A DNA stretch of 64,000 nt from Halobacteriales archaeon QS_6_64_34 (GTDB lineage: Archaea; Halobacteriota; Halobacteria; Halobacteriales; Haloarculaceae), in the NCBI GenBank assembly GCA_003020925.1, contig PXRT01000007.1, positions 11,248 to 75,247 on the forward strand. Direction: 5' to 3'. Below are positions 40,563 to 50,311 of this stretch, one piece after another; the stretch's first letter is position 1, and every line of letters begins with the position of its first letter. The notes under the pieces are model-generated. The model was given only the letters and a program-made list of their open reading frames with translations. It was not told where the DNA came from and made no database searches. The translations under genes were made by a program, and so were the position numbers.

Positions 40563-42440
40563 TTACGACGGCACGACGGTAATCGTACTGCCACGGTCGA
40601 TAGCCCGCTCCAGTTCCTCGGCGATGCCGGAGCCACGGGAAACCTGAATCTCGCCGCCCCGGGAGACCGTCGCGGTAAAGAGGTACTCGCCGTCGGCCTG
40701 GACTTCGACAGTGTCGCCCGAATGCCCGTTGAGCGGAATCATCACGTGGCGGGAGGTGACTTCGGGCTGGACGATTTCGCCCTGCTCGCCGCCGCTGTCT
40801 TTCTGCGGGCCGCCCGAGGGCCCCGTGGGTTTCTCGTCTAACGTGCGCACGTCGATGTCGATACCGAGGCGGTTCTCCACGTCGGTGATGCGACCGCCGC
40901 CCTTCCCGATGACCTGCGGGATGTCGTCCTCCTCGACCCAGACGACGGCGGTGTCGGGGCCGCGAAGCTCCACGTCGACGTGGCCGCGCGCGATGGAGCG
41001 AATCTCGCGCTCGACCTCCTGTTTGGCCAGCCGGTCGACGCCCGAGTCCTCGCTCTCGTCGTCCTCGTTGAGCGGCACCGTGACGACCTGGCGGTTGAAC
41101 GTGTAAATCTCGTACTCGGGCTGGCCGGTCTCGAAGTCCCGGACCACGATGACGGGTCGGGCGAGGTCCTCCTCCATCAGCCCGTGGGGGACCTTGACCT
41201 CGGTCTTGACATCGTAGACGGTGTGGACCTGGCCGGCCTCGATGTAGACGACGGTGTCGACAATCTGGGGGATGAGACCCAACTCCACGCGGCCGATGAG
41301 CCGCTGGAGGGCGTCGACGGCCCGGGTGGCGTGGACGACCCCGACCATCCCGACGCCCGCCAGTCGCATGTCCGCAAAGACCTCGAAGTCGTCGGTCTTC
41401 CTGACCTCGTCGTAGATGGTGTAGTCGGGGCGGACCATCAGCAGGGAGTCGGCGGTCTTCTCCATCGAGCCGCCGAGCGCGGTGTACTGCGTGATTTCCG
41501 GACCGACCTGGAGGTCCCTCGGTTTCTCCATCGTCTTGACCGAGTAGTCCGAATCGACGAGGAACTCCCCGACGGCCTGGGCGAAGGTGGACTTGCCGGC
41601 GCCGGGCGAGCCGGAGATGAGGACACCACGCTGCTGTTCGGTAAAGCGCGCGCGGAGCTCGTCGGCGTGGTCGTAGTCGTCGAGGACGGTCTTGACGACC
41701 GGTCGGACGGCCGTTATCTCGCGGGCGTCCGAGAACGGTGGCCGGGCGATGGCGATACGCATGTCACGGAACTGGACGATGCTCATGCCGGGCTCGTCGA
41801 GTTCCAGAAAGCCGTCGGGCGAGTCACGGGCGGCGTCGATGATGTCCTCGGCGTAGCCACGCAGCTCTTCTTCGGTGGCGACATCGTCGCGGATGGGCTG
41901 GTAGTGCATGTCGCCAATAGAGCCCTTCTTCGCGTAGGGTTTGACCCCCACCTTCAGGTGGACGCTCATCGTCGCCTCGTCGAAGAAGGTCTCGATTTCG
42001 AGGTGGTCGACGCTGCGGCCACGTGGTTCGATGAACTCCACGTCCAGCCCCTTCGCGCGGGCGACTTCGGCCTGCACGTCGTCGCTCGTGACGAGGGTCG
42101 CCCCCCGGTCGCCGGCGATGTCGCGGATGAGCGCGTCGATTTCGCCCTCGCCGGCGTCGCGCTTCTCGATGGCGTCGGGGCGGCGGCCGACGTACTCCAC
42201 GTCGATGGTACCGCTCTCGGCCAGTTCCACCAGCGCCTGAAGCTCTTCGAGCCCCTCCCAGCCGGTCTCGCGGCCGTCGTTGGCCTGTGCTTCGAGTTCG
42301 CCGACGACCGCCTCGGGGACGACGACCGTCGCGCCCGCAAAGCCCATACCGTTGCCCTCGCTATCGGCATCGGCGTCGGCGGCAACCTGTGTGGACACGC
42401 GGCCGTCGATGACCACGCTCGTGTCCGGGACGATTTCCAT
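40563..42440 (-). CDS. PINc-domain/KH-domain ATPase
   Basis: N-terminal PIN (VPDTSVVIDGRV), Walker A SGSPGAGKSTFAQ, KH IGKGGGRITDVENRLGIDIDVR. Confidence 0.94.
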   Translation of the reverse strand: MEIVPDTSVVIDGRVSTQVAADADADSEGNGMGFAGATVVVPEAVVGELEAQANDGRETGWEGLEELQALVELAESGTIDVEYVGRRPDAIEKRDAGEGEIDALIRDIAGDRGATLVTSDDVQAEVARAKGLDVEFIEPRGRSVDHLEIETFFDEATMSVHLKVGVKPYAKKGSIGDMHYQPIRDDVATEEELRGYAEDIIDAARDSPDGFLELDEPGMSIVQFRDMRIAIARPPFSDAREITAVRPVVKTVLDDYDHADELRARFTEQQRGVLISGSPGAGKSTFAQAVGEFLVDSDYSVKTMEKPRDLQVGPEITQYTALGGSMEKTADSLLMVRPDYTIYDEVRKTDDFEVFADMRLAGVGMVGVVHATRAVDALQRLIGRVELGLIPQIVDTVVYIEAGQVHTVYDVKTEVKVPHGLMEEDLARPVIVVRDFETGQPEYEIYTFNRQVVTVPLNEDDESEDSGVDRLAKQEVEREIRSIARGHVDVELRGPDTAVVWVEEDDIPQVIGKGGGRITDVENRLGIDIDVRTLDEKPTGPSGGPQKDSGGEQGEIVQPEVTSRHVMIPLNGHSGDTVEVQADGEYLFTATVSRGGEIQVSRGSGIAEELERAIDRGSTITVVPS

Positions 42441-42674
42441 ACCCCCCGGTATGGCGCAGGCGGTGAAAAGGGTGTGGAGTCGGTGTCGCCGCTTCGGCGG
42501 GCGTTCCGGGGGTTATCGTCGCCACCCGCTCGCCGGCCTCGACCTCGCCGTCGAGCCGGTCGATGTGACCCTGGACGACCATCAGCCCGTTGAGCAGGTC
42601 GTGGCGTAGGGCGCTGTTGAAAAACCGGAATCGCGGACACCGGGACTCTTGGCCCGCCGGGTCTATCGACCGGT

Positions 42675-43772
42675 ATGGACGTCGTTTCACTCACCGAGGA
42701 CCTCGTCGCGATTCCGAGCCACGACGACGAAACGGCCGCCGGCGCGTTCGTCGCCGACTGGCTCCGCGAACACACCGACGCCGCCGTCTCCCACGACGAC
42801 CACGGCAACGTCATCGCCCGCAAGGGGCCGGCCGAGCGGTCGCTTGCCCTCGTCGGCCACCACGACGTGGTGCCGCCCGACGAGTCCCAGGTCGACGGCG
42901 AGGGGGCGTATGTCGTCCAACAGCGAAACGGCAGTCTCTACGGCCGGGGGACCGCCGATATGAAGGGGTCGCTCGCGGCGGCGATGCTGGCCTTCGCCGA
43001 CGCCGAGGTGCCGGACACAGCGGCCCCCGCAACCGGCGAACTCGTCTTCGCCGCTTTCGCCGGCGAGGAACGGGGCGGCGTCGGCTGTCGGGCCGCCATC
43101 GCGGACGGGTTCGAACCCGACACTGCGGTCGTCTTGGAGGGGTCGACTGGCTACTCCGCGCCAGGGGTGACAGATGTGGCTGTCGCCCACAAGGGTCGGC
43201 GGGGCTCGACAATCGTCGCCGAGGGCGAGGCGGCCCACGCCAGCGAGGTCGAGGCCGGCGAGAACGCCATCTACCGGGCGACCGACGCGGTCGACGTGGT
43301 CAGGGGCCTCGACTTCCCGACGACTGCGGTGCTGGGCCACGAGCTACGGGGGAGCGTCGCCATCACGGAAATCGACGGCGGTTCGGCCTGGAACGTCGTC
43401 CCCGAACACTGCGAGGCGACCGTCGACGAGCGGACGGTCCCCGGTGAGCGAGCGCCCCTCGAGCGCGTCGAGAGTATCGAGGGTGTCAGCGTGCGAGTCG
43501 ACCAGGACCTCCCCCCGATGGCCTGTGGCGACGCCGACTTCGCCGAGGCAGTGCTCGACGCCGCCGCTGCGGTCCAGGACGGCGAGCCCGAACACGTGGT
43601 AAAGCCCCACGCGACCGACGCCGGCTGGCTCGCCGCTGCGGGCACCGACTGTGTGGTCGTCGGCGCCGCCGAACCCGGCGAGGCCCACACCGCCGACGAA
43701 CGCGTCGCTATCGACGTGCTGGAACGCTGTCGCCGAATCTACGACGGGGTCGTCGCGTCGTGGCTGGGCTGA
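42675..43772 (+). CDS. M20 family metallopeptidase (ArgE/DapE-like)
   Basis: ALVGHHDVVPPDE, YGRGTADMKGSLAAAMLA, FAGEERGGVG, AHASEVEAGENAI. Confidence 0.93.
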   Translation: MDVVSLTEDLVAIPSHDDETAAGAFVADWLREHTDAAVSHDDHGNVIARKGPAERSLALVGHHDVVPPDESQVDGEGAYVVQQRNGSLYGRGTADMKGSLAAAMLAFADAEVPDTAAPATGELVFAAFAGEERGGVGCRAAIADGFEPDTAVVLEGSTGYSAPGVTDVAVAHKGRRGSTIVAEGEAAHASEVEAGENAIYRATDAVDVVRGLDFPTTAVLGHELRGSVAITEIDGGSAWNVVPEHCEATVDERTVPGERAPLERVESIEGVSVRVDQDLPPMACGDADFAEAVLDAAAAVQDGEPEHVVKPHATDAGWLAAAGTDCVVVGAAEPGEAHTADERVAIDVLERCRRIYDGVVASWLG

Positions 43773-43845
43773 CTCGGCCCTGATATCCCGCGAAAACGTG
43801 TCTAATCCGACAGTATTTCGGTCGGTCCGACCCAGTTTCCCGTGT

Positions 43846-45126
43846 ATGTATCCGCCGGACACCACGCGCTCGCCAGTCACCCGTCGGGCCCTGCTCGGCA
43901 GTACGGTCGCTGTCGCCGCCGGTCTCGTCGGCGCGAGCGGTACAGCGGCCGCGAGCCAGTCGCCGGCCGCTACGGTCGTGTCACAGAACGCGTATCTCGG
44001 CTTCGACATCGTCGAGCTGTTGGGAGCTGAGTCACTGGCCGAGGTCAGGACGATTACCGGCGGCTTTCTCGGGGATATCGAGCCCGAACTGTACGCGGCC
44101 CGCGCCGACGCCATCGCCGAGTCGGCCGCGACCGCCGACGCGGACGTGGTGGCGTTACAGGAGGCGGTGTTGCTCCGGCGCGGGCAATCGGGGGCGGATG
44201 GCTCCGAGTCGGGCGACGTGGTGGTCGACCTGCTTGACGGGATTCGGACGGCACTCGCCGAGCGGGGGCTCGACTACACGGTTGCCGCCGAGTCGGTGGC
44301 AAACGATATCGAACTCCCCGCCGAGACCGACGACGGCCCGGCCACCCTCCGAATCACCGACCGGGACGTAGTTCTCGTCCGGAGCGACCTCGACACCGCC
44401 GACCCGGTGGCGGGGACCTACGACGCGGCACTGGAACTCCCGATACCCGAGAGCGACCGGACGCTGCCCATCACTCGCGGCTACAGCGCGGTCACCGTGA
44501 CCGTCGGCGGCATCGACGTCGGGGTCGTCTCGACTCATCTGGAGTCCGCGTCGCCGCGATACCGGCACCGGCAGGCAGGGGACCTGCTCGACGCCCTCCC
44601 CGAGACGGGGCCAGTGGTCGTCTGTGGGGACTTCAACAGCGCCCCCGGCGAGGCGGCTTACGACCGCTTGACCCGGTCGCTGACCGACCCTCACGCAGAA
44701 CTTCGGCCCGACGCGACCGGCGCCACCTGCTGTCAGGCCAAGAACCTCCAAAACGACGAGTCGCTGCTCGACCGCCGCATCGACGCCATGCTGTACCGGG
44801 GCGGCGTCCGCCCGATGGCCATCCGTCGCGTCGGTCACCGGCCGGACGACCGCATCAGTGTCGAGGTCGACGGGGAGACAGTCAGGGTGTGGCCCTCGGA
44901 CCACGCGGGCGTCGTCGGGAGCTTCGAACTCTCCGCGACGGCGTCGTCCACGGTGACCCCGTCCCGGGCGCAATCGTCCCCCGCTACGGTCCCGGACAAC
45001 GTCACGACGACACTGCCGCCGGATTCGAACGCCACGGGCGCGTCCGGTCCCGGGTTCGGCGCCCGGTCAGCGCTCGTCGGCCTCGGGATGGGTCTCGGCG
45101 CGTGGCTGCGACGGCGGACCCGGTGA
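43846..45126 (+). CDS. Tat-exported endonuclease/exonuclease/phosphatase-fold protein with PGF-CTERM-like anchor
   Basis: N-terminal SPVTRRALLGSTVAVAAGLVGASG; VVCGDFNSAPGEAAYDRL; GHRPDDRISVEV...SDHAGVVGSF; C-terminal PGFGARSALVGLGMGLGAWLRRRTR. Confidence 0.85.
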   Translation: MYPPDTTRSPVTRRALLGSTVAVAAGLVGASGTAAASQSPAATVVSQNAYLGFDIVELLGAESLAEVRTITGGFLGDIEPELYAARADAIAESAATADADVVALQEAVLLRRGQSGADGSESGDVVVDLLDGIRTALAERGLDYTVAAESVANDIELPAETDDGPATLRITDRDVVLVRSDLDTADPVAGTYDAALELPIPESDRTLPITRGYSAVTVTVGGIDVGVVSTHLESASPRYRHRQAGDLLDALPETGPVVVCGDFNSAPGEAAYDRLTRSLTDPHAELRPDATGATCCQAKNLQNDESLLDRRIDAMLYRGGVRPMAIRRVGHRPDDRISVEVDGETVRVWPSDHAGVVGSFELSATASSTVTPSRAQSSPATVPDNVTTTLPPDSNATGASGPGFGARSALVGLGMGLGAWLRRRTR

Positions 45127-45166
45127 GGGGGCGCTTTCGGAACTAACAGCGGCATGCCAGGGAGCG

Positions 45167-45349
45167 GTGTCGGACGACAGCGGCCTCCCTCCGATTCGAA
45201 AGATAGACGATGCGACGTATGGGACGCTACCGCAGAACCCATATTTGCGGCGACTGCTCCGGGTGAAGCGGTGGTTCCTATTCGTCGGGCCGTTTGATGC
45301 CAGCCGGACGATGAAGGATTTTCAAGAAACCGCTGATTACGAGCGCTGA
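45167..45349 (+). CDS. Small hypothetical protein
   Basis: 60 aa GTG-start ORF MSDDSGLPPIRKIDDATYGTLPQNPYLRRLLRVKRW; plausible composition only. Confidence 0.4.
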   Translation: MSDDSGLPPIRKIDDATYGTLPQNPYLRRLLRVKRWFLFVGPFDASRTMKDFQETADYER

Positions 45350-45474
45350 CCCCGCTCAAGTTTCCCGTGAGAAGCATCGCCCGGGTACGTCGCCGGCAGT
45401 GAAAGGCGTTCCATAGCCGGCGGAGTCTTTCCGCCGGCAACGCGTCTATAGGCGCGCCGGTCTAAGTCCCTGCC

Positions 45475-46965
45475 ATGGCAACGACGAGCGAGACCTACGA
45501 GCAGTTCCTGGAGCACGTCCGGCAGCTCCACTACGTTTCCGACGCAGGCAGCGTCCTCCAGTGGGACCAGCAGGTGATGATGCCCGAGGGCGGCACTCCC
45601 GCCCGCGCCAAGCAGTCTTCGGCCCTCTCGACGCTGCACCACGACCTGCTGACCGACGACCGGCTGGGCGAGTGGCTGGACGAACTCGATGGCGCGGAGC
45701 TAGACGGCGAACAGCGAGCCGTCGTCCGTGAGGTCCGCCGGGACCACGAGCGAGCGGTGCGGGTCCCCGCAGACCTCGTCGAGCGCATCTCGGAGGCCTC
45801 CTCGAACGCCCTCCCGGTCTGGGAGGAGGCAAAAGCCGAGGACGACTTCGAGACGTTCGCCGACACGCTCGAAGAGATGGTCGAACTCCGCCGGGAGTAC
45901 GCCGCCGCCATCGACCCCGACCGCGACCCATACGAGGTGTTGTTCGAGGAGTACGAGCCGTACCTGGGCATCGACACCGCCGAGCAGGTCCTCACGCGCC
46001 TCCGCGAGGAACTCGTTTCCCTCATCGACGACGTCGCCGACAGCGAGGTGACCCTCGCGGACCCCTTCTCTGGCACCTACGACGACGACACCCAGCACGG
46101 CCTCGTCGAAGACACGCTCGACACGCTTGGCTACGACTGGGACCACGGCCGACTGGACACCGCGCCCCACCCGTTCTCGACGGGGACGCAGTTCGACGCC
46201 CGCGTGACGACCCGGTTCAAACCGTCGGACCCGATGGACGCCGTCGGCTCGACCATCCACGAGTTCGGCCACGCCACGTACACGCTCGGGTTACCCCGAG
46301 AGGACTACGGCACGCCGCTGGGCGACAATCGGGACCTCTCGGTTCACGAGTCACAGTCCCGCTTCTGGGAGAACCACATCGGCCGCTCGCAGCCGTTCTG
46401 GGAGCTGTTCGGCGAGACGGCCAACGACCGCCTGGGCACTGACGCCTCGCCCCGCGAGTTCTACGAGGCCGCAAACACCGTCCATCCTGACAACCGCGTT
46501 CGGGTCGAAGCGGACGAACTCACCTACCACATGCACATCGTGTTGCGCTTTGAAATCGAGCGCGACCTGATTCGGGGCGACCTGGCCGTCGAGGACGTCC
46601 CGCAGGTCTGGAACGAGAAGATGGACGAGTATCTGGGTGTCCGTCCGGACACCGACGCCGAGGGCTGTCTGCAGGACATCCACTGGACCAACGGCGCCAT
46701 CGGCTACTTCCCGACCTACACGCTCGGGTCGGTGCTGGCCGCCCAGCTCGACCACCATCTTCGGGCCGATATCGGCGACGTGGACGCGCTGGTACGTGCG
46801 GGCGATTTCGACCCAGTCCACGGCTGGCTCACCGAGCACGTCCACCGCCACGGCGCTCGCTACGAGACCGCCGACCTCGTCCGGGAAGCGACTGGCGAGT
46901 CGTTCACCGCCGACCACTTCCTCGCGTACGCCGACGAGAAGTACCGAGACCTCTACGACTGCTGA
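45475..46965 (+). CDS. Carboxypeptidase M32
   Basis: STIHEFGHATYTLG (HExxH), NHIGRSQPFWELF, LGVRPDTDAEGCLQDIHWTNGAIGYFPTYTLGSVLAAQ. Confidence 0.96.
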   Translation: MATTSETYEQFLEHVRQLHYVSDAGSVLQWDQQVMMPEGGTPARAKQSSALSTLHHDLLTDDRLGEWLDELDGAELDGEQRAVVREVRRDHERAVRVPADLVERISEASSNALPVWEEAKAEDDFETFADTLEEMVELRREYAAAIDPDRDPYEVLFEEYEPYLGIDTAEQVLTRLREELVSLIDDVADSEVTLADPFSGTYDDDTQHGLVEDTLDTLGYDWDHGRLDTAPHPFSTGTQFDARVTTRFKPSDPMDAVGSTIHEFGHATYTLGLPREDYGTPLGDNRDLSVHESQSRFWENHIGRSQPFWELFGETANDRLGTDASPREFYEAANTVHPDNRVRVEADELTYHMHIVLRFEIERDLIRGDLAVEDVPQVWNEKMDEYLGVRPDTDAEGCLQDIHWTNGAIGYFPTYTLGSVLAAQLDHHLRADIGDVDALVRAGDFDPVHGWLTEHVHRHGARYETADLVREATGESFTADHFLAYADEKYRDLYDC

Positions 46966-47042
46966 TGTGAAACTGGCACCCGATTCTGGCCGACTCACAG
47001 CTCGGGGCAACGGACGTCTCAGCAAGTGCCGCGCAACAACTG

Positions 47043-47058
47043 ATACTGCCGGCAGTAT
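47043..47058 (+). promoter_or_regulatory. Perfect 16-bp palindrome atactgccggcagtat
   Basis: Self-complementary; left 10 bp recur at 59554-59563. Confidence 0.4.
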
Positions 47059-47091
47059 GAGACGGATTGGTGTGGTCTGTGCCGACCGCCG

Positions 47092-47643
47092 TCAGGATAG
47101 GAGGTCGCGGAGACGGGCCTGCTTGCGTGCCTGGTAGATGCCCACGCCGGCGACGAGACTGACGAGGACCCCGACGAGGATGGCGCCAGTCGCCTGCCCG
47201 GACCGGGAGTCTTCGAGGTATGCCTCCCCCGGCGAATCGGGGTCGACGTACGCCGTCACGCGTTCACCCACCGCGTAGGCCGACAGTCGTTCCTCCGCAA
47301 TAGCCCTGTCCTCGTACTGCGGTTCGGCGTCGCCCGGATAGATTCTGTTCGAGGTGTAGCGCTGCTCCCGGAACTGGTACTGGAACGTCACCACCGGGAC
47401 GTACGATGTCCGCCCCCGCGACGCCTCTATCGATTCGATGCTGGTATCGGTAACCTCGGCACTCACCTCCACTCTGTCGTCCAGCGCTGCGGTATCGGTC
47501 ACGTACGTGTAGGCCCCGACCCCGAGCATTCCGACGCCGACAAGGAGGACGAAGACGCTCATTGCTATCCCCGGCTTCGGTGGCCGTACGGGTAACCCCA
47601 TACCGCCCCGCCTGCCCTTCTCGGGCTCTTTCCCACTACTCAT
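47092..47643 (-). CDS. DUF3592 domain membrane protein
   Basis: Two TM segments flanking VVTFQYQFREQRYTSNRIYPGD...YAVGERVTAYVDPDSPGEAYLE. Confidence 0.85.
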   Translation of the reverse strand: MSSGKEPEKGRRGGMGLPVRPPKPGIAMSVFVLLVGVGMLGVGAYTYVTDTAALDDRVEVSAEVTDTSIESIEASRGRTSYVPVVTFQYQFREQRYTSNRIYPGDAEPQYEDRAIAEERLSAYAVGERVTAYVDPDSPGEAYLEDSRSGQATGAILVGVLVSLVAGVGIYQARKQARLRDLLS

Positions 47644-47694
47644 ACACTACCTTGGTGGCCCAGGTGAATAACTCTCAGGCCCACGACAGGAGGC

Positions 47695-48009
47695 GGTCGG
47701 GGGGCTCGCTGCGCTCCTCGGCCTTCGGCCTGCGGTGCTTACGTCGCCCGCCTTCCCGAAGCCAGCCACCGGGAGAGCTCGCTCTCCCGAGCAGTCGGCG
47801 CACAGCGCCGACAACGCCCCTTTCAGTCCCACCCGCACTGATTGACCAACCGGCATGGGCGGGACTGAAAGGGGCCGACCGCTCGACGTATGAGGCGAAG
47901 CAAGCACTGCAACGAACGGAGTGAGTGAAGCGCGCAGCGAGTCGCAGCAGTCGAGCGGTCGGGGGCTTTCTGACTGGTGACAGTCTAAATCGCCTAACTA
48001 AACACCACC
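47695..48009 (+). repeat. Dispersed repeat family, copy D, with an approx. 100-bp internal hairpin-rich insertion
   Basis: cggtcggggggctcgctgcg...agccaccggga as copy B; ends gggggctttctgactggtgacagtctaaatcgcctaactaaacaccacc. Confidence 0.85.
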
Positions 48010-48057
48010 CGGCACCCCATCCCGTCGTTTATATCCGCCGGTGGCCAACACGCCCCT

Positions 48058-48864
48058 ATGCGGCCGGACCTGGACCCGGAACAGCTCGACCGCTACTCCC
48101 GGCACATCATCATGGACGACGTGGGGCCGGCGGGGCAGGCGGCGCTGCTCGATACCGACGTGCTCGTCGTCGGTGCGGGCGGGCTCGGGTCGCCGGTCCT
48201 GCAGTATCTCGCCGCCGCCGGTGTCGGCCGGCTCGGCATCGTCGACGACGACCGCGTCGAGCGCTCTAACCTCCAGCGCCAGATTATCCACGCCGACAGC
48301 GACGTGGGCCGGCCGAAAGTCGAGAGCGCCCGCGAGTTCGTCACCGACCTGAACCCCGACGTAACCGTCGACACCCACGAACTGCGCCTCGCGGCCGGCA
48401 ACGCCGCCGACCTCGTGGGCGACTACGACATCGTCGTCGACGCGTCGGACAACTTCGCCACCAGATTTCTGGTCAACGACGCCTGCACGCTGGCCGGGGT
48501 CCCGTTCTCACACGGCGCCGTCTTCCGGTTCGAGGGGCAGGTGACCACGTTCACCGGCGAGGGCCCTTGCTACCGGTGTCTGTTCCCGAAGGCTCCGCCG
48601 GCCGGTACCGTACCCGACTGCTCGACGGCCGGCGTGCTCGGGGTCCTCCCGGGGACTATCGGCTGTCTGCAGGCTACCGAGGTCTGTAAGCTCGCGATGG
48701 ACTACGGCGAGTCACTCGACGGTCGGCTGCTGGCGTTCGACGCCGGCTCGATGTCAGTCGACGAGGTCCCTATCGCGCCGAACCCGGACTGTCCGGTGTG
48801 TGGCGACGACCCCGCTCTCACCAGCGTGGCCGACGCGAGCTACGACGGGCGCTGTGAGCTGTAG
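48058..48864 (+). CDS. HesA/MoeB/ThiF family (UbaA-like E1) protein
   Basis: RYSRHIIMDDVGPAGQAALLDTDVLVVGAGGLGSPVLQYLAAAGVGRLGIVDDD; CYRCLFP; CPVCGDD. Confidence 0.93.
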   Translation: MRPDLDPEQLDRYSRHIIMDDVGPAGQAALLDTDVLVVGAGGLGSPVLQYLAAAGVGRLGIVDDDRVERSNLQRQIIHADSDVGRPKVESAREFVTDLNPDVTVDTHELRLAAGNAADLVGDYDIVVDASDNFATRFLVNDACTLAGVPFSHGAVFRFEGQVTTFTGEGPCYRCLFPKAPPAGTVPDCSTAGVLGVLPGTIGCLQATEVCKLAMDYGESLDGRLLAFDAGSMSVDEVPIAPNPDCPVCGDDPALTSVADASYDGRCEL

Positions 48865-48938
48865 TCGGATTTTCACTCGCGATAATCGGGGGCGTGTGTT
48901 TAGGTCAGTGTAGCAGAAAGCTTGCGCAACGGCCACCA

Positions 48939-49304
48939 ATGTCTACCTCGTCGCCATCCAGATTACCGGCGCGGCTGCACCGCCCCGGCTACGTCGAACT
49001 CGTCTTCGCCATCGTGTTCGTCTGGGGAACCGGCGACCTGTTTTCCACCTTCGCGGCGCTGCATTTCACCGGTATCTGGGCCGAGACGAACCCGCTGGTT
49101 CGGACGCTGCTGGCCCACCACCCGCTCTTGCTCGTCGCGCTGAAAGGCGCCGTCATGCTCGTCGTCGGACTCGTTCTCTTCCGGTACCAGGCTGCCGTCG
49201 AGCAACTGCCCCGATGGCGGCTGCTGCTTGGCGGCCTCGCCGGGGTCGGTACCGGCGTCGTGGCTGTCAACCTCTACGTGGCCCTCGCGGCCGCGCCGGT
49301 CTGA
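48939..49304 (+). CDS. DUF5658-like small membrane protein
   Basis: TM segments; YVELVFAIVFVWGTGDLFSTFAALHFTGIWAETNPLVR. Confidence 0.7.
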   Translation: MSTSSPSRLPARLHRPGYVELVFAIVFVWGTGDLFSTFAALHFTGIWAETNPLVRTLLAHHPLLLVALKGAVMLVVGLVLFRYQAAVEQLPRWRLLLGGLAGVGTGVVAVNLYVALAAAPV

Positions 49305-49399
49305 GCCAGCCCGCCGGCCTCATACGGTTTATCGTAGATTAGTTCCGGATATCGCATGCGGGGTCGGCAAGTACCGGCAAATCGCTACAATAATCCGTA

Positions 49400-50311
49400 T
49401 CAGGCTCGCAGCGGCGCCAGTTCGACCGCCGTGTCCCGGGGTGGCCTGTCGAACAGTGCCGGATGGCACAGCGCCGCCAGATATTCGAGCGTGTCGACCA
49501 GTCGCGGCCCCGACCGATTGACGTAGTGGTGGCCGTCCACGACGTAGGCCCGCCCCTCCCGGACCGCCCGGAGGTCGTCGAACCCCGGTCGGTCGGTCAG
49601 GTCGGCGAGGTTCTCGCGGGTCTGGTCGATGTCGAAGCCACACGGGGCGGCCACCAGCACGTCGGGGTCGTAGGCCCCCACCTCGGCCCACTCGCGGGGC
49701 CGGGAGTGGGCGCCGTGGTCGGCCATGCCGTACTCGCCCCCCGCCCGCTCGACCATCTCGGGAATCCAGTGGCCCGCGACCATCACCGGGTCCAGCCAGT
49801 CCAGCACGGCGACGGTCGGGGTCGAGTCGGCGCGGGCGACGGTCGTCTCGACGGCCGCGACACGGCCGCGGAGTGTCGCCACGAGTTCGGTCGCCCGCTC
49901 GTCGCGGTCGATGGCCGCGCCGACGCGGTGGATGCTCTCGAAGAGGTCCTCGAGGCTGTGGACGTCGAGGGTGAGCACCTCGGCGTCGAGTCCCAAGTCC
50001 GCGACGGCTGCAGCTACTTGCACGTGGTCGACGGCACAGACGTCACAGACGCCCTGTGTGACGACCACGTCGGGGTCGACGGCTGCGAGCGTCTCGCGGT
50101 CGATAGCGTAGACGCCGTCGCCGTCCTCGGCCTCGGCGACCTGTTCGTTGATTTCGCTGCTCGAGGCCTGGGGGTCCACCCGCGAGCGGTTGACCGAGGG
50201 CTGCTCGCGGGCCGCCGGCGGGTAGTCACACTCGTGTGAGACCCCGACCGGCTCGACCCCGAGCGCGTAGACGATTTCCGTCGCGGAGGGCAGCAGTGTA
50301 ACGACGCGCAT
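49400..50311 (-). CDS. Cobalamin-binding BtuF-like protein
   Basis: MRVVTLLPSATEIVYALGVEPVGVSHECDYP; VVTQGVCDVCAV; LDWLDPVMVAGHWIPEMVERAGG. Confidence 0.88.
   Translation of the reverse strand: MRVVTLLPSATEIVYALGVEPVGVSHECDYPPAAREQPSVNRSRVDPQASSSEINEQVAEAEDGDGVYAIDRETLAAVDPDVVVTQGVCDVCAVDHVQVAAAVADLGLDAEVLTLDVHSLEDLFESIHRVGAAIDRDERATELVATLRGRVAAVETTVARADSTPTVAVLDWLDPVMVAGHWIPEMVERAGGEYGMADHGAHSRPREWAEVGAYDPDVLVAAPCGFDIDQTRENLADLTDRPGFDDLRAVREGRAYVVDGHHYVNRSGPRLVDTLEYLAALCHPALFDRPPRDTAVELAPLRA

Noticed and set aside
40980-42593. 537-aa plus-strand ORF
   Set aside because: Antisense shadow of the PINc-KH ATPase gene.
47647-47907. ORF with GFGKAGDVSTAGRRPRSAASPPT
   Set aside because: Translation of the dispersed repeat; the same peptide appears in the 18154-18546 ORF, so it is repeat-derived and not a gene.
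47695-48009. Possible CRISPR array from repeated motifs
   Set aside because: No regularly spaced direct repeats with unique spacers; repeats are inverted and irregular.
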